Shown here piece by piece: positions 21,446-32,982 of a DNA stretch of 64,000 bases. The notes beneath the pieces were generated by a model. It had not been told where the DNA came from and did no database searches. It saw only the letters and a list, made by a program, of their open reading frames with translations. Origin of the DNA: Malus domestica (lineage: Eukaryota; Streptophyta; Magnoliopsida; Rosales; Rosaceae). Made by a program: the position numbers and the translations under genes. Position 1 is the stretch's first letter; every line of letters begins with the position of its first letter. Where the stretch lies: the NCBI RefSeq assembly GCF_042453785.1, contig NC_091675.1, positions 53,454,501-53,518,500 on the forward strand. The letters are read 5' to 3'.

Positions 21446-23683
21446 ATGGCGCTGAGCTCTCTCCGCCTCCGCCGAACCCTAAGCGGTCTCTCCACTCTCA
21501 ACCGCTCTCTCTCCACAACCTCCGCACTCTCAGCTCTACACTCCTCTTCCTCTCCTCTACTTCGCGCCCCCACCTCAGAAAAATCCCCTGCATCGCCGCA
21601 ACAGTCCTGGAGGCTCCTCCTCCAGTCTCGGACTTTCAGGTCGTCGTCGGTTTCCTCCGCACGGCCGGCGTCTTACGGAAACAACCAAAAGGACGAGATT
21701 GACCCGAATACGGTACTGTTTGAAGGGTGCGATTACAACCACTGGCTGATCGTCATGGATTTCCCGAGAGACAACAAGCCTCCGGCTGAAGAGATGATCA
21801 GGAATTATGAGGAGACTTGTGCTAAAGGCTTGAACATCAGGTCTCTCTCTCTCTACGTGTTTATGTTTATTGTATTTGATTTTATAATATGTTTGGTTAC
21901 TAAGAAAATTTGGGGTAAAATTACATTTGTGAACGAAATTGTTAATTTTGAGCTTGGTTGTGTAGTTTCTGTGGTAATCGCCTTGAGCCCTTAAAGGAAC
22001 TGATAAGATGTTACACTGTCTTGCCTATGAAATATTTTACTTTTAGAAAGAAAGAAGGGGAGGGGAATGAATTCGTTTGACGATGTTAGTTCTTTTCGGG
22101 TCTTTTCGATAGTTGCCGATTATCGAATGTAATTCTGATTGGTCTTACTATAGATATATTATTGGCTATATGTGTATTGCTTATCAACCATTTGCTGGGT
22201 CCTGGATGCGATTCTGTTAATGCTACTAGTTCCTTGGCGTGTTTTCGGCTAGCTTTATGTTTGCAGCAGTACTGTATGCATTGGATTTTTCTTCTCTTAA
22301 GTTTTATTGTTATTCAGTGTGGAAGAGGCAAAAAAGAAGATGTATGCTTGTAGCACTACAACATATACAGGCTTTCAGGTTGAGATGTCTGAGGAAGAGT
22401 CACAGAAGTTCGAAGGTAAGTTTTGGATAGCATTCTGCGTTACCATTGAAAATGATAGTCTTGAATCCTGCTAACTTCTCCGTTCGACATTTAACAGGTT
22501 TACCTGGAGTAGTGTTTGTGTTGCCAGATTCTTACCTTGATGTACAGAACAAGGAGTATGGAGGTTAGATTTTAATGATCATGTTCTTTGAGAATAGCGG
22601 GTTGCAAATTTATCGGCAGATTCAACCAGTTATGCTGTTTTGGATTGGAGAGTTGTAAACAAATGAGCTAGTCCATCCATATCTAGCATTTTAATTTATT
22701 TAAGTTGTTTTTGATAAATATCAGGAGACAAATACATTAATGGTACAATCATACCAAGACCACCCCCAGTTCAGTATGGAAGGCAGCAGGGCAGATTCCG
22801 TGATAATAACAGGAACCGTGACCAACAAAGATATGATCAGCAACGACCATCGTATAATCCGCCAGGCAATCCCTCCTATAGTCAACAGGGTGCTATGCAA
22901 GGTGGAGGGAACTATGAGGCATCACAAAATTATCCACAACAAAATTATAGGTCACCAAGACAAGGAGAGAACACAGGTCCTATTCCAGTGAATACCCCCG
23001 GAGCGAGGGATGCTTATCAGCCAGGCAGAGATCCAGTACCTTCATATCAGGGCAATTACAACCAAGGTGGGCAGCAAGGTTATCGTCCCGAAGAACACAG
23101 GAACTTCCCACAAGGAGATCAGAGGAATTATGCTCCTCCTGGTCAGCAGGGATTTAGGGGAGAAAATAGGAATTATGGCCCCCCACATGCTGATACCAGT
23201 GGGCAAGGTTTGAGTGGATTTCAAGGACAGGGAACACCTGGAGCTTATGGACAAGGGCCGAGCTCTGGAGCTTATGGGCAAGGGCCAAGCTCTGGAGCTT
23301 ATGGGCAAGGGCCAAGCTCTGGAACTTATGGGCAAGGACCGAGCACTGGAGCTTATGGGCAAGGACCGAGCACTGGATCTTATGGACAAGGACCGAGCAC
23401 TGGAGCTTATGGACAAGGACCGAACCCTGGGGCTTATGGCCAAGGACCGGCATCTGGTAATGGCCAGAGATACCCTGGGCATGGAGGAGATGACAGGTTC
23501 CAACAAAGTAACTATGTACCCGTGGGACAGGCAGGGATTAACCAAGTAAGATATCCACTGTTTATGAATCTTTAACTTGTGGAGTATCATTACAATTTGA
23601 GCATGAGATGAGAAATTGATGGAATTTTCTGCAAATTTTAGATAGCTCATGGTTATTGGTTTTTGCAGGGGAAAAATTATTGA
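21446..23683 (+). CDS. MORF1: MORF1-like multiple organellar RNA editing factor
   Basis: Five exons join in frame: 21446-21840, 22318-22415, 22498-22563, 22725-23545 and 23669-23683. The product is 464 aa. The Ser/Arg/Leu-rich N-terminus looks like a mitochondrial presequence. The MORF domain (about residues 87-180) contains [35 protein letters not shown] and [18 protein letters not shown], ending at [10 protein letters not shown]. This wording fits MORF1 rather than MORF8 or the plastid MORF2/9. Such proteins bind PPR editing factors and promote C-to-U editing of organelle transcripts. The C-terminal half is a low-complexity Gln/Gly/Tyr/Pro tail with eight nine-residue repeats (see 23240-23455). 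The last coding exon adds only GKNY before TGA. No residue appears damaged. Confidence 0.92.
23240..23455 (+). repeat. 27-bp coding minisatellite, 8 units
   Basis: Eight in-frame 27-bp units encode GAYGQGPSS and close variants (SS, ST, NP or AS at the end) inside MORF1 exon 4. Copies differ by a few bases. The unit is a multiple of three, so copy-number change would keep the frame. Confidence 0.95.
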
Positions 23684-24623
23684 TGACATGCCAGTGCCAC
23701 TCAAGACAAGACGATGCAAGAAGGGATGTAGGAAGACGAGTTATAATCGGTGTATTTCTCATGTTTGATCTGATGGGAAGGGAGATTATTTGTCCTCCTG
23801 AAGTCTTTCCGTGGTAAATAATCTGCCAAATTCCTTTTGTGAATCCTCTTTCGTAGTGAAATGAGACGGTGAAGCTTATCTTGTTGCAGTAGTTTTTGAA
23901 ACTTCTATTGGGACTCTGGTGATTTAGACTTACATAAGGTTGGTTCCAACGGTCTTCGTAATATATTAAATATTGCTTGAAAACGATAATTGAGATTGGT
24001 GATTGATTAGTTTGAACTCAATTACGTGCGTAATGAAAGCTTTCCGGTACCACCAAGTGCTCCCTGCGCTCCCATTTCCATCCCCTGGGATGGAAAGCGG
24101 CGGCAGAGCCGCTGCAGACTTGCAGCTTCATGGTGGATGATAACCAACAAAAACAGAAATTACGGGGTAGAAGAACCCCAGTTTATTACCCGATTTAGTT
24201 GTTCTATGGGAAACGCCCTGGAACTGGACAAGCTTCCTCTGGTACATGACCGGGAAGAGAAAGTGCTACAAAGAAAAGAAAGGTTTTCCGAGGGCATTAC
24301 ATTTTCGAGTGGATATTCAACAAGTTTCTTAAAGTTTTGGAAAAATAAAATTCAAAATGCAAAATTAAAGTTAGGTTGGTGTTTAGGTGGGCGCCTAAGC
24401 AGGTTTAGGTGTCATTTCTTAATTTTTAAATGCCTAGGACTAATCGGGTTGCTGGCCAGCCGACTACTGTTTAAATGAGACCTAGGCTGCGCTAGACGGA
24501 GATTTTTAGAACAATGCATTCATGTAACTTGAACTTAAAACCTCTCGTGTAAACCTCAAGCAGCCATAAGGTCCTCAGCTTTCCTGAAAACCTGTGCAAA
24601 TCAATTTTCATTTTTTCTGTAAC
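23684..24623. other. MORF1 3' flank with a repeat-like patch
   Basis: The first part is probably MORF1 3' UTR. Around 24360-24505 a stretch with GGCGCCTAAGC, TGCCTAGGACTA and GACCTAGGCTGCGC looks like the GCCTAGGC-rich repeats of many dicot genomes. No gene is supported. Confidence 0.4.
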
Positions 24624-24639
24624 AAGGTTTCTTGTCAAA
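24624..24639 (+). repeat. Left target-site duplication of the RTE LINE
   Basis: AAGGTTTCTTGTCAAA is identical to 32983-32998. It marks the left edge of the LINE insertion. Confidence 0.9.
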
Positions 24640-27600
24640 AACTCCGCCTATGTCTTACATGGCCGGTCCCAAGCCCGGATAAAGGAGGAGGGGGAGGGCG
24701 TCAGGTAGTCGACAGCCGGCACTCCATGATCACGTCGAATCCTTATGAAAATGAATCAAGAACAAAATCGCGCTAAAGCTAGGGCGTCATCCGTAAGTGG
24801 CGCGCTGTGTGGCCTGAGCACAGTGATAAGTGAGCAAGGGTCGCTGTATCTCCATCGGCACCCGGATGCAGTGTTAAATGAGTAAGGGGGCCATAGAAAC
24901 TTCTTTTCGAACGACTCCACTCAAAGTTGTTTGGGAGCATATGCTCTTATCAACTTTACCCGGGACACACAAAAGAAGTACTTTGATCCTATTAGACGGG
25001 GGAGGGTGAAGAAGCTAGGACAGAAGGGTAGAGTTCAAGAGAGCAAAATGCGTTTAGGAACGTGGAATATAGGAACCTTAACGGGAAAATCTATGGAAGT
25101 AGTGGAAGTTATGGTGAGGAGAAGGATAAATATTATGTGCCTACAAGAAACTAAGTGGGTTGGTAGTAAGGCAAAGGATCTAGAAAACTCAGGGTTTAAA
25201 CTTTGGTATTCGGGCACAAATAGAACGAGAAACGGTGTTGGCATCATCGTGGACAAGACCTTGGTACAAGATGTTGTAGATGTCAAGAGGGTAGGAGATA
25301 GAATCATGGCAATCAAGATTGTAATAGGACAAGAACTTATCAATGTGATTAGTGCGTACGCACCTCAAGTAGGGTTGGATACGAGTTCGAAGGAGAAATT
25401 TTGGGAAGATCTTGGAGACTTGGTGCAAGGAATTGCTCAGATGGAGAAGTTATTTATAAGAGGAGATTTAAATGGACACGTGGGCAGGGAGACAGGCAAC
25501 TATGGAGGTTTTCATGGTGGCCATGGTTTTGGGGAGAGAAACGAGGATGGGGAAGCTATCTTGGATTTTGCAATGGCATATGATCTCTTCTTAGCCAACA
25601 CCTTCTTTAAGAAGAGAGAAGAACATGTGATCACCTACAAGAGTGGGTCGTCAAAAACACAAATAGATTTTCTTCTAATGAGGAAAGGGGATCGTATAAC
25701 TTGTAAGGATTGCAAAGTTATACCAGGAGAGAGCGTGGCTAATCAACATCGCTTGTTGGTGATGGATGTACATATCAAAAGAGTAAGACAAAAGAACAAG
25801 ACTTGGAAGTGCCCAAGGACTAGATGGTGGAATCTAAAAGAAGAAAAACAAGCCATTTTCAAAGAGAAGGTAATCACCCAATGTGTGTGGGATAGAGAGG
25901 GGGAAGCTAGCCAAATGTGGGATTCCATGGCTAGTTGTATCCGAAAAGTAGCAAAAGAGGTATTAGGAGAGTCCAAGGGCTTTGCCCCACACCAAAAGGA
26001 ATCTTGGTGGTGGAATGAGGAGGTACAAACAAAGGTGAAGGCTAAGAAGGAATGTTGTAAAGCCTTATACAAGGAGATGACTGATGAAAATGGTGAAAGG
26101 TATAGAAAAGCGAAGCAAGAGGCGAAGAAAGCTGTCAGAGAAGCTAAGTTAGGGGCTTACGACGATATGTATAAACGACTAGATACCAAAGAAGGAGAGT
26201 TGGATATCTATAAACTATCTAGAGCAAGGGAAAAGAAGACAAGGGACCTAAACCAAGTGAGGTGCATCAAGGATGAGGATGGAAAGGTTCTTGCTACAGA
26301 GAACGCGGTTAAAGACAGATGGAGAGGTTATTTTCATAATCTTTTCAATGAAGGACATGAAATGAGTGCTTCTTTAGGGGAGTTGAGTAACTCAGAAGAG
26401 TGTAGAAACTACTCTTTTTATCGTCGAATCCGGAAGGAAGAAGTGGTTGTAGCTTTGAAGAAGATGAAGCATAAAAAAGCAATAGGCCCAGACGATATAC
26501 CAATCGAAGTGTGGAAACTTTTGGGAGAGACAGGTATAACATGGCTCACTGACCTTTTTAATAGGATTTTGAAAATGAAGAAGATGCCAAATGAGTGGCG
26601 AATGAGCACTTTGGTGCCTATCTACAAGAATAAGGGCGACGTACAAAATTGCATGAACTATAGGGGTATTAAGCTAATGAGTCATACAATGAAGCTCTGG
26701 GAGAGAGTCATTGAGCATAGATTGAGGCAAGAGACACGGGTTTCGGACAACCAATTCGGGTTCATGCCAGGGCGCTCAACCATGGAGGCAATCTATCTCT
26801 TACGAAGATTGATGGAAAGATATAGAGATGGGAAAAAGGATTTACACATGGTCTTTATAGATTTGGAAAAAGCGTATGATAGGGTCCCAAGAGACATTCT
26901 TTGGAGGATTTTAGAGAAGAAAGGAGTACGAGTAGCATATATCCAAGCTATAAAGGATATGTATGAAGGAGTAAAGACTGCCGTAAGAACTCATGAAGGA
27001 CAAACCGAAAGCTTTCCCATAACTGTAGGATTACATCAAGGCTCATCCTTAAGTCCTTACCTTTTTGCGTTGGTAATGGATGAGTTAACACGACATATTC
27101 AAGATGATATTCCTTGGTGTATGCTTTTCGCAGACGATATAGTGTTGATAGATGAAACTCAGGAAGGGGTAAATGCAAAGCTTAACCTTTGGAGAGAAGT
27201 GTTGGAATCTAAAGGTCTTCGCCTAAGCCGATCAAAGACAGAATATATGGAGTGCAAGTTCAGTGCAAATGGAGGCCAAAACGAGTTAGGGGTGAGGATC
27301 GGAGATCAAGAAATACCAAAGAGCGACCGTTTTCGTTACCTAGGATCTATCTTGCAAAAGAACGGAGAATTAGATGGAGATCTCAACCATAGAATACAAG
27401 CTGGATGGATGAAGTGGAAGAGTGCATCCGGCGTGTTGTGTGACCGCCGTATGCCACTGAAGCTCAAGGGAAAATTTTATAGGACGGCAATAAGGCCGGC
27501 GATGCTGTATGGCACAGAATGTTAGGCGGTGAAACATCAACACGTACACAAAATGGGTGTAGCGGAGATGAGGATGCTTCGTTGGATGTGTGGGCACACG

Positions 27601-27899
27601 AGAAAGGATAAGATTAGGAATGAGGATATCCGGGGTAAAGTAGGAGTAGCCGAAATTGAAGGAAAGATGAGAGAAAATCGGTTACGGTGGTTTGGACATG
27701 TGCAAAGAAGGCCTACTGACGTTCCGATTAGAAGATGCGACTATGGGACAGAGGTTCAGGGCTGAAGGGGTAGAGGAAGACCTAGGAAAACTTTGGAAGA
27801 GACTCTAAGAAAAGACTTAGAGTACTTGGATCTAACGAAGGACATGACACAGGATCGAGCACAATGGCGTTCTAAGATTCATATAGCCGATCCCACTCA
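24640..27899 (+). mobile_element. RTE-clade LINE, 5' and main part
   Basis: The element starts right after the left target duplication. About 400 bp of GC-richer leader precedes one long ORF. The 3' end of the element, with a (TTG)n tail, is seen only in the second piece at 32372-32982. In this piece the homology stops at CCGATCCCACTCAGTG, where copy A of an LTR element takes over. See the separate ORF entry and the finding on the duplicated 3' end. Confidence 0.85.
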
Positions 27900-27900
27900 G
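25048..27900 (+). pseudogene. RTE LINE ORF: AP endonuclease plus reverse transcriptase, two nonsense codons
   Basis: The likely start is [11 protein letters not shown] at 25048, though the frame is open from 24931. The N-terminal AP-type endonuclease shows [15 protein letters not shown], a Thr-Tyr-Lys-Ser segment with QIDFLL, and a final HRLLVMD. The reverse transcriptase shows [51 protein letters not shown] and the catalytic FADD at 27127-27138. The frame is open to TAG at 27523-27525, where the second copy has TGG. It continues in the same frame to TGA at about 27763-27765, where the second copy has CGA. It then runs into the C-terminal RPRKTLEETLRKDLEYLDL. Both lesions are single transitions. 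The product nicks target DNA and primes reverse transcription there. The plant RTE clade is supported by the EN-RT order, the lack of RNase H and the (TTG)n tail. Confidence 0.88.
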
Positions 27901-28163
27901 TGACTTGGATTTTCCAAGTCTCCAACCGAGAAGTTTTCCTCACTCGGGAAATTAAGGGAACACTACCCCAACCTACATGCTCCACTCAGAAAGCTTCAAC
28001 ATACAAGCTTTAACAAAAGAAAATTCAAAGAACTTAGCGAAAAAGGCTTTGGTGTATTTAACACAATACGTTGAAATGAAGGAAAGCTTATTTATTGATA
28101 TCCCCGATAAGCTACAAATATGTACATATACATGAGTCAAAATAAGCACACAAGAGGGAGCCT

Positions 28164-28838
28164 TCACAAAGGTTGCTTAGGAGAAGTCTCAGCAGTCGGT
28201 AGAGCCCCAGAAAGAGAAGGCACCGGAGGGGGATCATTTGGAGCCTCAGTACTGGACAGAACCCTAAAAGGAGGAGGCATCAGAGGTTGATCATTTGGAG
28301 CTTCATTACGCGGTACAGCCCCAGAAGACGAAGGCAATAAATGCCTTTGGAACAAACCCACAAATCTCTGATGATCAAGTAAAACCTGACCATCAGTTTC
28401 CTTCATCTGGTCAAGCTTCCTCTTCATGTTTGTAGCATAGTCATGTGCGAGCCGGTGCAACTGTTTATTCTCATGCTTGAGCCCTCTAATCTCCTGTTTG
28501 AGACTCATCACTTCAGCCACCAATGATTCAACTTGGCGGGTTCGAGCAAATAGGCGTTGGGCCATATTAGACACAGAACCTGCACACTGAACACTGAGAG
28601 CCAGCGAATCCTTAACAGCTAACTCATCAGACCGTTTGGAAAGTAGTCTGTTATCTTTGGGAGTGAGAAGGTTCCTGGCCACCACCGCAGCGGTCATATC
28701 ATTCTTCATCACGGAATCCCCAACGGTAAGAGGACCAGTAGGGGAGACGAAGGATGGGCGCCATATGTTGTCTGGAGAAGGCGGGGCTGCCTCTTTAACA
28801 AGGTTCAAGTCAAAACGACGGTCGGAGGGGCCAGACAT
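28164..28838 (-). CDS. Antisense ORF of the LTR element, coiled-coil protein of unknown function (copy A, intact)
   Basis: An intact 224-codon ORF runs opposite to the LTR. The start is MSGPSDRRFDLNLVKEA. A Ser/Leu-rich middle with SVQCAGSVSNMAQRLFART follows. A leucine-rich coiled coil of about 45 residues comes next (VESLVAEVMSLKQEIRGLKH, then NKQLHRLAHDYATNMKRKLD). The tail is Pro/Ser-rich with repeated EAPND and SGA units, ending TSPKQPL. I do not know a function. It is not gag or pol. Upstream on its own strand, about 120 bp before the ATG, is a TATA-like stretch (complement of CCCCTATAAAAATC near 28953). The same ORF occurs in copy B with one nonsense codon. It resembles the extra antisense ORFs known from some plant gypsy elements. 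That comparison is an inference. Confidence 0.7.
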   Translation of the reverse strand: MSGPSDRRFDLNLVKEAAPPSPDNIWRPSFVSPTGPLTVGDSVMKNDMTAAVVARNLLTPKDNRLLSKRSDELAVKDSLALSVQCAGSVSNMAQRLFARTRQVESLVAEVMSLKQEIRGLKHENKQLHRLAHDYATNMKRKLDQMKETDGQVLLDHQRFVGLFQRHLLPSSSGAVPRNEAPNDQPLMPPPFRVLSSTEAPNDPPPVPSLSGALPTAETSPKQPL

Positions 28839-28979
28839 TTTCAAAGGTGTTGAAGAGAGAAGAGGTCGGACAAATCAAGATCTTAGAAGTGCAAGAATGA
28901 AGCTTCTACTGGTGGAGATTCAAGTGTGCTTTGGAACTTAATGCCAGCCCCTATAAAAATCTGCACTCGACGAAGCTTC

Positions 28980-31000
28980 AGAAATCGAAGAGGCGCCTGC
29001 TCAGAAATCGAAGAGGCGTTTGCTTTCTCAAAAGCTGGGCTGCTTAGAGATCACGAGGGTTGATCTCAGAAATCGAAGAGGCGTTTGCTTTCTCAAAAGT
29101 TGGGCTGCTCAAAGACCACGAAGGCCGATCTCAAAAATCGAAGAGGCGCTCGCTTTCTCAAAAGCTGGGCTCCCCAGAGACCACGAGGGCCGATCTCAGA
29201 AATCGAAGAGGCACCTACTTTTCCAGCCTTTTCCAGCCTTGTCAGCACCTGTCACACGCACACTCAGTTTTGCGGAAATTATGGGCATTCTGTCAAAGAC
29301 TTCTGGGGAAGTAGAAAACACATGAATCTTACTGTTCAATCACCCACTTCCCACACGCAACAATAGCTCATGGGTACCACAGATAACTTTGCCAAAGTTC
29401 TCTGCCAAAGTTGAGCACGTGAAGCTTGCAGCTCCCACTACATCGCTCTGACCAAGAAGGGTAAAAGAATAGCAAAGAAACAGCACTAACAAAGTTTAGA
29501 CCCATAAATTTTGAAGGTCTAGCTACCATATTATTACCCACAAGGGTAAAGGAACAGTACCACTGCTGGATAATTGGAAAGTCCCTGTGTGTCAACCTCT
29601 GTGCTTCGTGGCAAGGTAGACTAGCAAACATGCCCAACCTTTACTCACATTCGAGAAAACAGTCCCAATAAGATTGCTTGCTCCAAAATCGAAGAGGCAC
29701 CGTCCTCCGAATCTCGAGAGCCAGACTCCCAACATGACTACTTTCTTAAAAATCGAAGAGAGGGTAAAGGAACAGTACCATTGCTGGATAATTGGAAAGT
29801 CCCTGTGTGTCAACCTCTGTGCTTCGTGGCAAGGTAGACTAGCAAACATGCCCAACCTTTACTCACATTCGAGAAAACACTCCCAACAAGATTGCTTGCT
29901 CCAAAATCGAAGAGGCACCGCCCTCCGAATCTCGAGAGCCAGACTCCCAACATGATTACTTTCTCAAAAATCGAAGAGACACTGCTCCCCGAATCTCGAG
30001 AGCCAGACCCCCAGCATGATTGCTTTCTCAAAAATCGATGAGGCATCGTTCTCCGAATCAATCGAAGAGGCGCTCGCTTTCTCAAAAGCTGGGCTGCTCA
30101 GAGACCACGAGGGCCTATCTCAGAAATCGAAGAGGCACCTACTTTTCTAGCCTTGTCAGCACCTGTCACACGCACACTCAGCTTTGCAGAAATTATGGGC
30201 ATTCTGTTGAAGACTTCTGGTGAAGTAGAAAGCACATGAATCTTACTGTTCAATCACCCACTTCCCACACGCAACAATAGCTCATGGGTACCACAAATAA
30301 CTTTGCCAAAGTTCTCTGCCAAAGTTGAGCACGTGAAGCTTGCAGCTCCCACTACATCGCTCTGACCAAGAAAGGTAAAAGAATAGCAAAGAAACAGCAC
30401 TAACAAAAGTTTAGACACATAAATTTTGAAGGTCTAGCTACCATATTATTACCCACAACTGTAAAGGAACAGTACCACTGCTGGATAATTGGAAAGTCCC
30501 TGTGTGTCAACCTCTGTGCTTCGTGGCAAGGTAGACTAGCAAACATGCCCAACCTTTACTCACATTCGAGAAAACACTCCCAATAAGATTGCTTGCTCCA
30601 AAATCGAAGAGGCACCGTCCTCCGAATCTCGAGAGCCAGACTCCCAACATGACTACTTTCTCAAAATCGAAGAGAGGGTAAAGGAACAATACCATTGCTG
30701 GATAATTAGAAAGTCCTTGTGTGTCAACCTTTGTGCTTCGTGGCAAGGTAGACTAGCAAACATGCCCAACCTTTACTCACATTCGAGACAACACTCCCAA
30801 CAAGATTGCTTGCTCCAAAATCGAAGAGGCACCGCCCTCCGAATCTCGAGAGCCAGACTCCCAACATGATTACTTCCTCAAAAATCGAAGAGACACTGCT
30901 CTCCGAATCTCGAGAGTCATACCCCCAGCATGATTGCTTTCTCAAAAATCGAAGAGGCATCGTTCTCCGAATCTCGAGAGCCAGATACCACAGACCACTT
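28980..31000. repeat. Nested tandem repeats in copy A
   Basis: Short units of about 60 bp (AAATCGAAGAGGC, then CTCCGAATCTCGAGAGCCAGA, then CCCAACATGA and CTTTCTCAAA) repeat many times. Longer units with GGGTAAAGGAACAGTACCA and CCTCTGTGCTTCGTGGCAAG also repeat. The block holding GTAGAAAACACATGAATCTTAC at about 29311 recurs near 30225, so about 0.91 kb has been duplicated in tandem. No reading frame is shared across units, so I regard this as noncoding. Confidence 0.85.
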
Positions 31001-32138
31001 TTTCAAAATGCTCTGACAGAGTTAAAACATGTGAAACTGGCAGCTCCCACTACCGTGCTATGACCAAGCAGGGTAAAGGAATAGCATTACTACTTGTTGT
31101 TAGGGAGACTCCTATATATGTCGACCTCTATCCCCAACGGACAGGCAGACCTGCAAAAATGCTCAACCCTTCATCATATCTGAGAGGGCACTCCCAACGA
31201 AGCCTTTGGAAATATTCAGCTTTCTTTCCCCCCGATAATACCTCTGCAAACAAGCTATACTAGAGCAAGAATATCTCATATCATCAGGGTTAAAAGTAAG
31301 AGTATCCCATATCATGCTTTTTCCCTGTCTTTTCTTTTGGCCTTGTTTTTACCTGCAAGACAAGGAGAAAGAGAGCAATCAGTCAGCACTTGGAATCAAG
31401 CTTCCAGCCAGGAACTGACTGCCTGGAAACCCTTACCTGATTACTTACCTGGCATTGCTTTCGAGTACTCATCTTCAACATCTTATGTTTCCAGGGAAGA
31501 TTCCGCATCTGCTTGAGGAACAGAGAGGGCAAGTGCGAAGGATACAAGGAAGCATGTGGAGACAAGCGTAACAGCACACGTGCCGATACATTCATTACTC
31601 TGTCAAAAGCAAAAGTATCCCATATCAGCAGGGTGGAACGTACTCTAGATTTGATGGACTTGTTTTGACCCTCAAATTCTTCAGTCGGCCTTATACTCTG
31701 GAGGAAACCAGAAATCCCTCCAGCTCAGTTCAAGAATAAGCCTGTGGAAAGTTACTTCTTCAAAAGCAAAAGTATCTCATATCATCTCTTCTCATTTTTC
31801 TTCTCTTTATCCTTCATGCTGCTGCAAGATGGGGAGAAGGTGAACAATCAGTCGGAGCTCTGATTGCTTACCTTGTCTGTCACCTCTTTCAGCAGACCCC
31901 CTAGCTCGGCGACTTGGGGGACTCCTACTACATGGTTTGTATCGCGCTTGACCAAGCCTGAAACTACAAGTAAGCTTCAAGTGAAATTGATACATTACCT
32001 TGTGCATCTCCACCAGTTAAAGATACCACCCCTGGATGGAGGAAGAGTACTTCCAGAGAAGATGCCACATCTACCTATGAGACAGATAAGGCAAGTCAAG
32101 ACGACACCACACTCCGATACTTAGAAGTTTCGTGATTA
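31001..32138. other. Internal noncoding region of copy A
   Basis: This stretch matches copy B 53930-55355 with indels. It includes AGTATCCCATATCA blocks repeated several times and the GGCGACTTGGGGGACTCCTAC motif at about 31909. No gene is visible. It lies between the repeats and the LTR remnant. Confidence 0.6.
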
Positions 32139-32371
32139 CGAGATCATTCTCCCACAATATTTCCTAATGTCATTTGTACTAAATCATTCACTTGTACTCA
32201 CTAAATAAGAGATTGAACCTATGTACTTGTGTAAACCCTTCACAATTAATGAGAACTCTTCTATTCCGTGGACGTAGCCAATCTGGGTGAACCACGTACA
32301 TCTTGTGTTTGCTTTCCTATCTCTATCCATTTATATACTTATCCACACTAATGACCGGAGCAATCTAGCGA
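32139..32371 (+). mobile_element. Truncated 3' LTR (R-U5) of copy A
   Basis: From GATCATTCTCCCACAAT onward this matches the last ~240 bp of the LTR at 55431-55860, through CCGTGGACGTAGCCAATCTG and GGGTGAACCACGTA to GATCACA. The polypurine tract and promoter part of U3 are missing: GTTTCGTGATTAC jumps directly to the R region. Confidence 0.8.
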
Positions 32372-32982
32372 AGATCACAAAAAGCGATCGTTTTCGCTAC
32401 CTAGGATCTATCTTGCAAGAGAATGGAGAATTAGATGGAGATCTCAACCATAGAATACGAGCTGGATGGAAAGAGTGCATCCGGCGTGTTGTGTGACCGT
32501 CGTAGGCCACTGAAGCTCAAGGGAAAATTTTATAGGACGGCAATAAGGCTAGCGATGTTGTATGGCACAGAATGTTGGGTGGTGAAGCATCAACACGTAC
32601 ACAAAATGGGTGTAGCGGAGATGAGGATGCTTCGTGGGATGTGTGGGCACACGAGAAAGGATAAGATTGGGAATGAGGATATCCGAGGTAAAGTAGGAGT
32701 AGCCGAAATTGTAGGAAAGATGAGAGAAAATCGGCTCCGGTGATTTTGGACATGTGCAAAGAAGGCCGACTGACGCTCCGGTTTGAAGATGTGACTACGG
32801 GACAGAGGTTCAGGGCCGAAGGGGTAGAGGAAGACCTAGGACAACTTTGGAAGAGACTCTAAGAAAAGACTTAGAGTACTTGGATCTAACGGAGGACATG
32901 ACACAAAACCGAGCGCAATGGCGTTCTAGGATTCATATAGCCGACCCCACTTAGTGGGAAAATGCTTTGTTGTTGTTGTTGT
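32372..32982 (+). mobile_element. RTE LINE 3' fragment with (TTG)n tail
   Basis: The sequence is closely similar to 27320-27899 (GCGATCGTTTTCGCTACCTA through CATATAGCCGACCCCACTT). It then continues into the real 3' end, AGTGGGAAAATGC and (TTG)n at 32966-32982. It keeps TGG and CGA where the first copy has stop codons, but has its own small deletions that break the frame. It is followed directly by the right target duplication. Confidence 0.88.

Larger units (their letters stand above)
27900..32371 (+). mobile_element. LTR element copy A (partial, LARD-like) nested in the LINE
   Basis: From 27891 the sequence matches copy B (52346 onward) block by block. Both have a polypurine-type stretch (CTCGGGAAATTAAGGGAACAC), the antisense ORF, tandem repeats, a CTCGGCGACTTGGGGGACTCC block, and finally LTR sequence ending GATCACA at 32371. 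The left side begins inside the element, not at an LTR. The 5' LTR is therefore missing, and the 3' LTR has lost most of U3. There is no gag or pol in this copy, so it is a non-autonomous large retroelement derivative. Confidence 0.8.

Noticed and set aside
23042..23719. Long minus-strand open frame opposite MORF1 exon 4
   Set aside because: It is a shadow of the 27-bp repeat array, and its repetitive peptide has no family. The plus-strand frame has the MORF domain and correct splice sites.
29020..30960. Many ~85-100 codon open frames in the copy A repeats, some nearly identical
   Set aside because: They arise from the tandem units in several frames and both strands. No single frame is kept, so they are not genes.
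28980..31000. CRISPR-like array of spaced repeats
   Set aside because: This is a plant retroelement region. Unit lengths vary, spacers are themselves repeated, and CRISPR arrays do not occur here.
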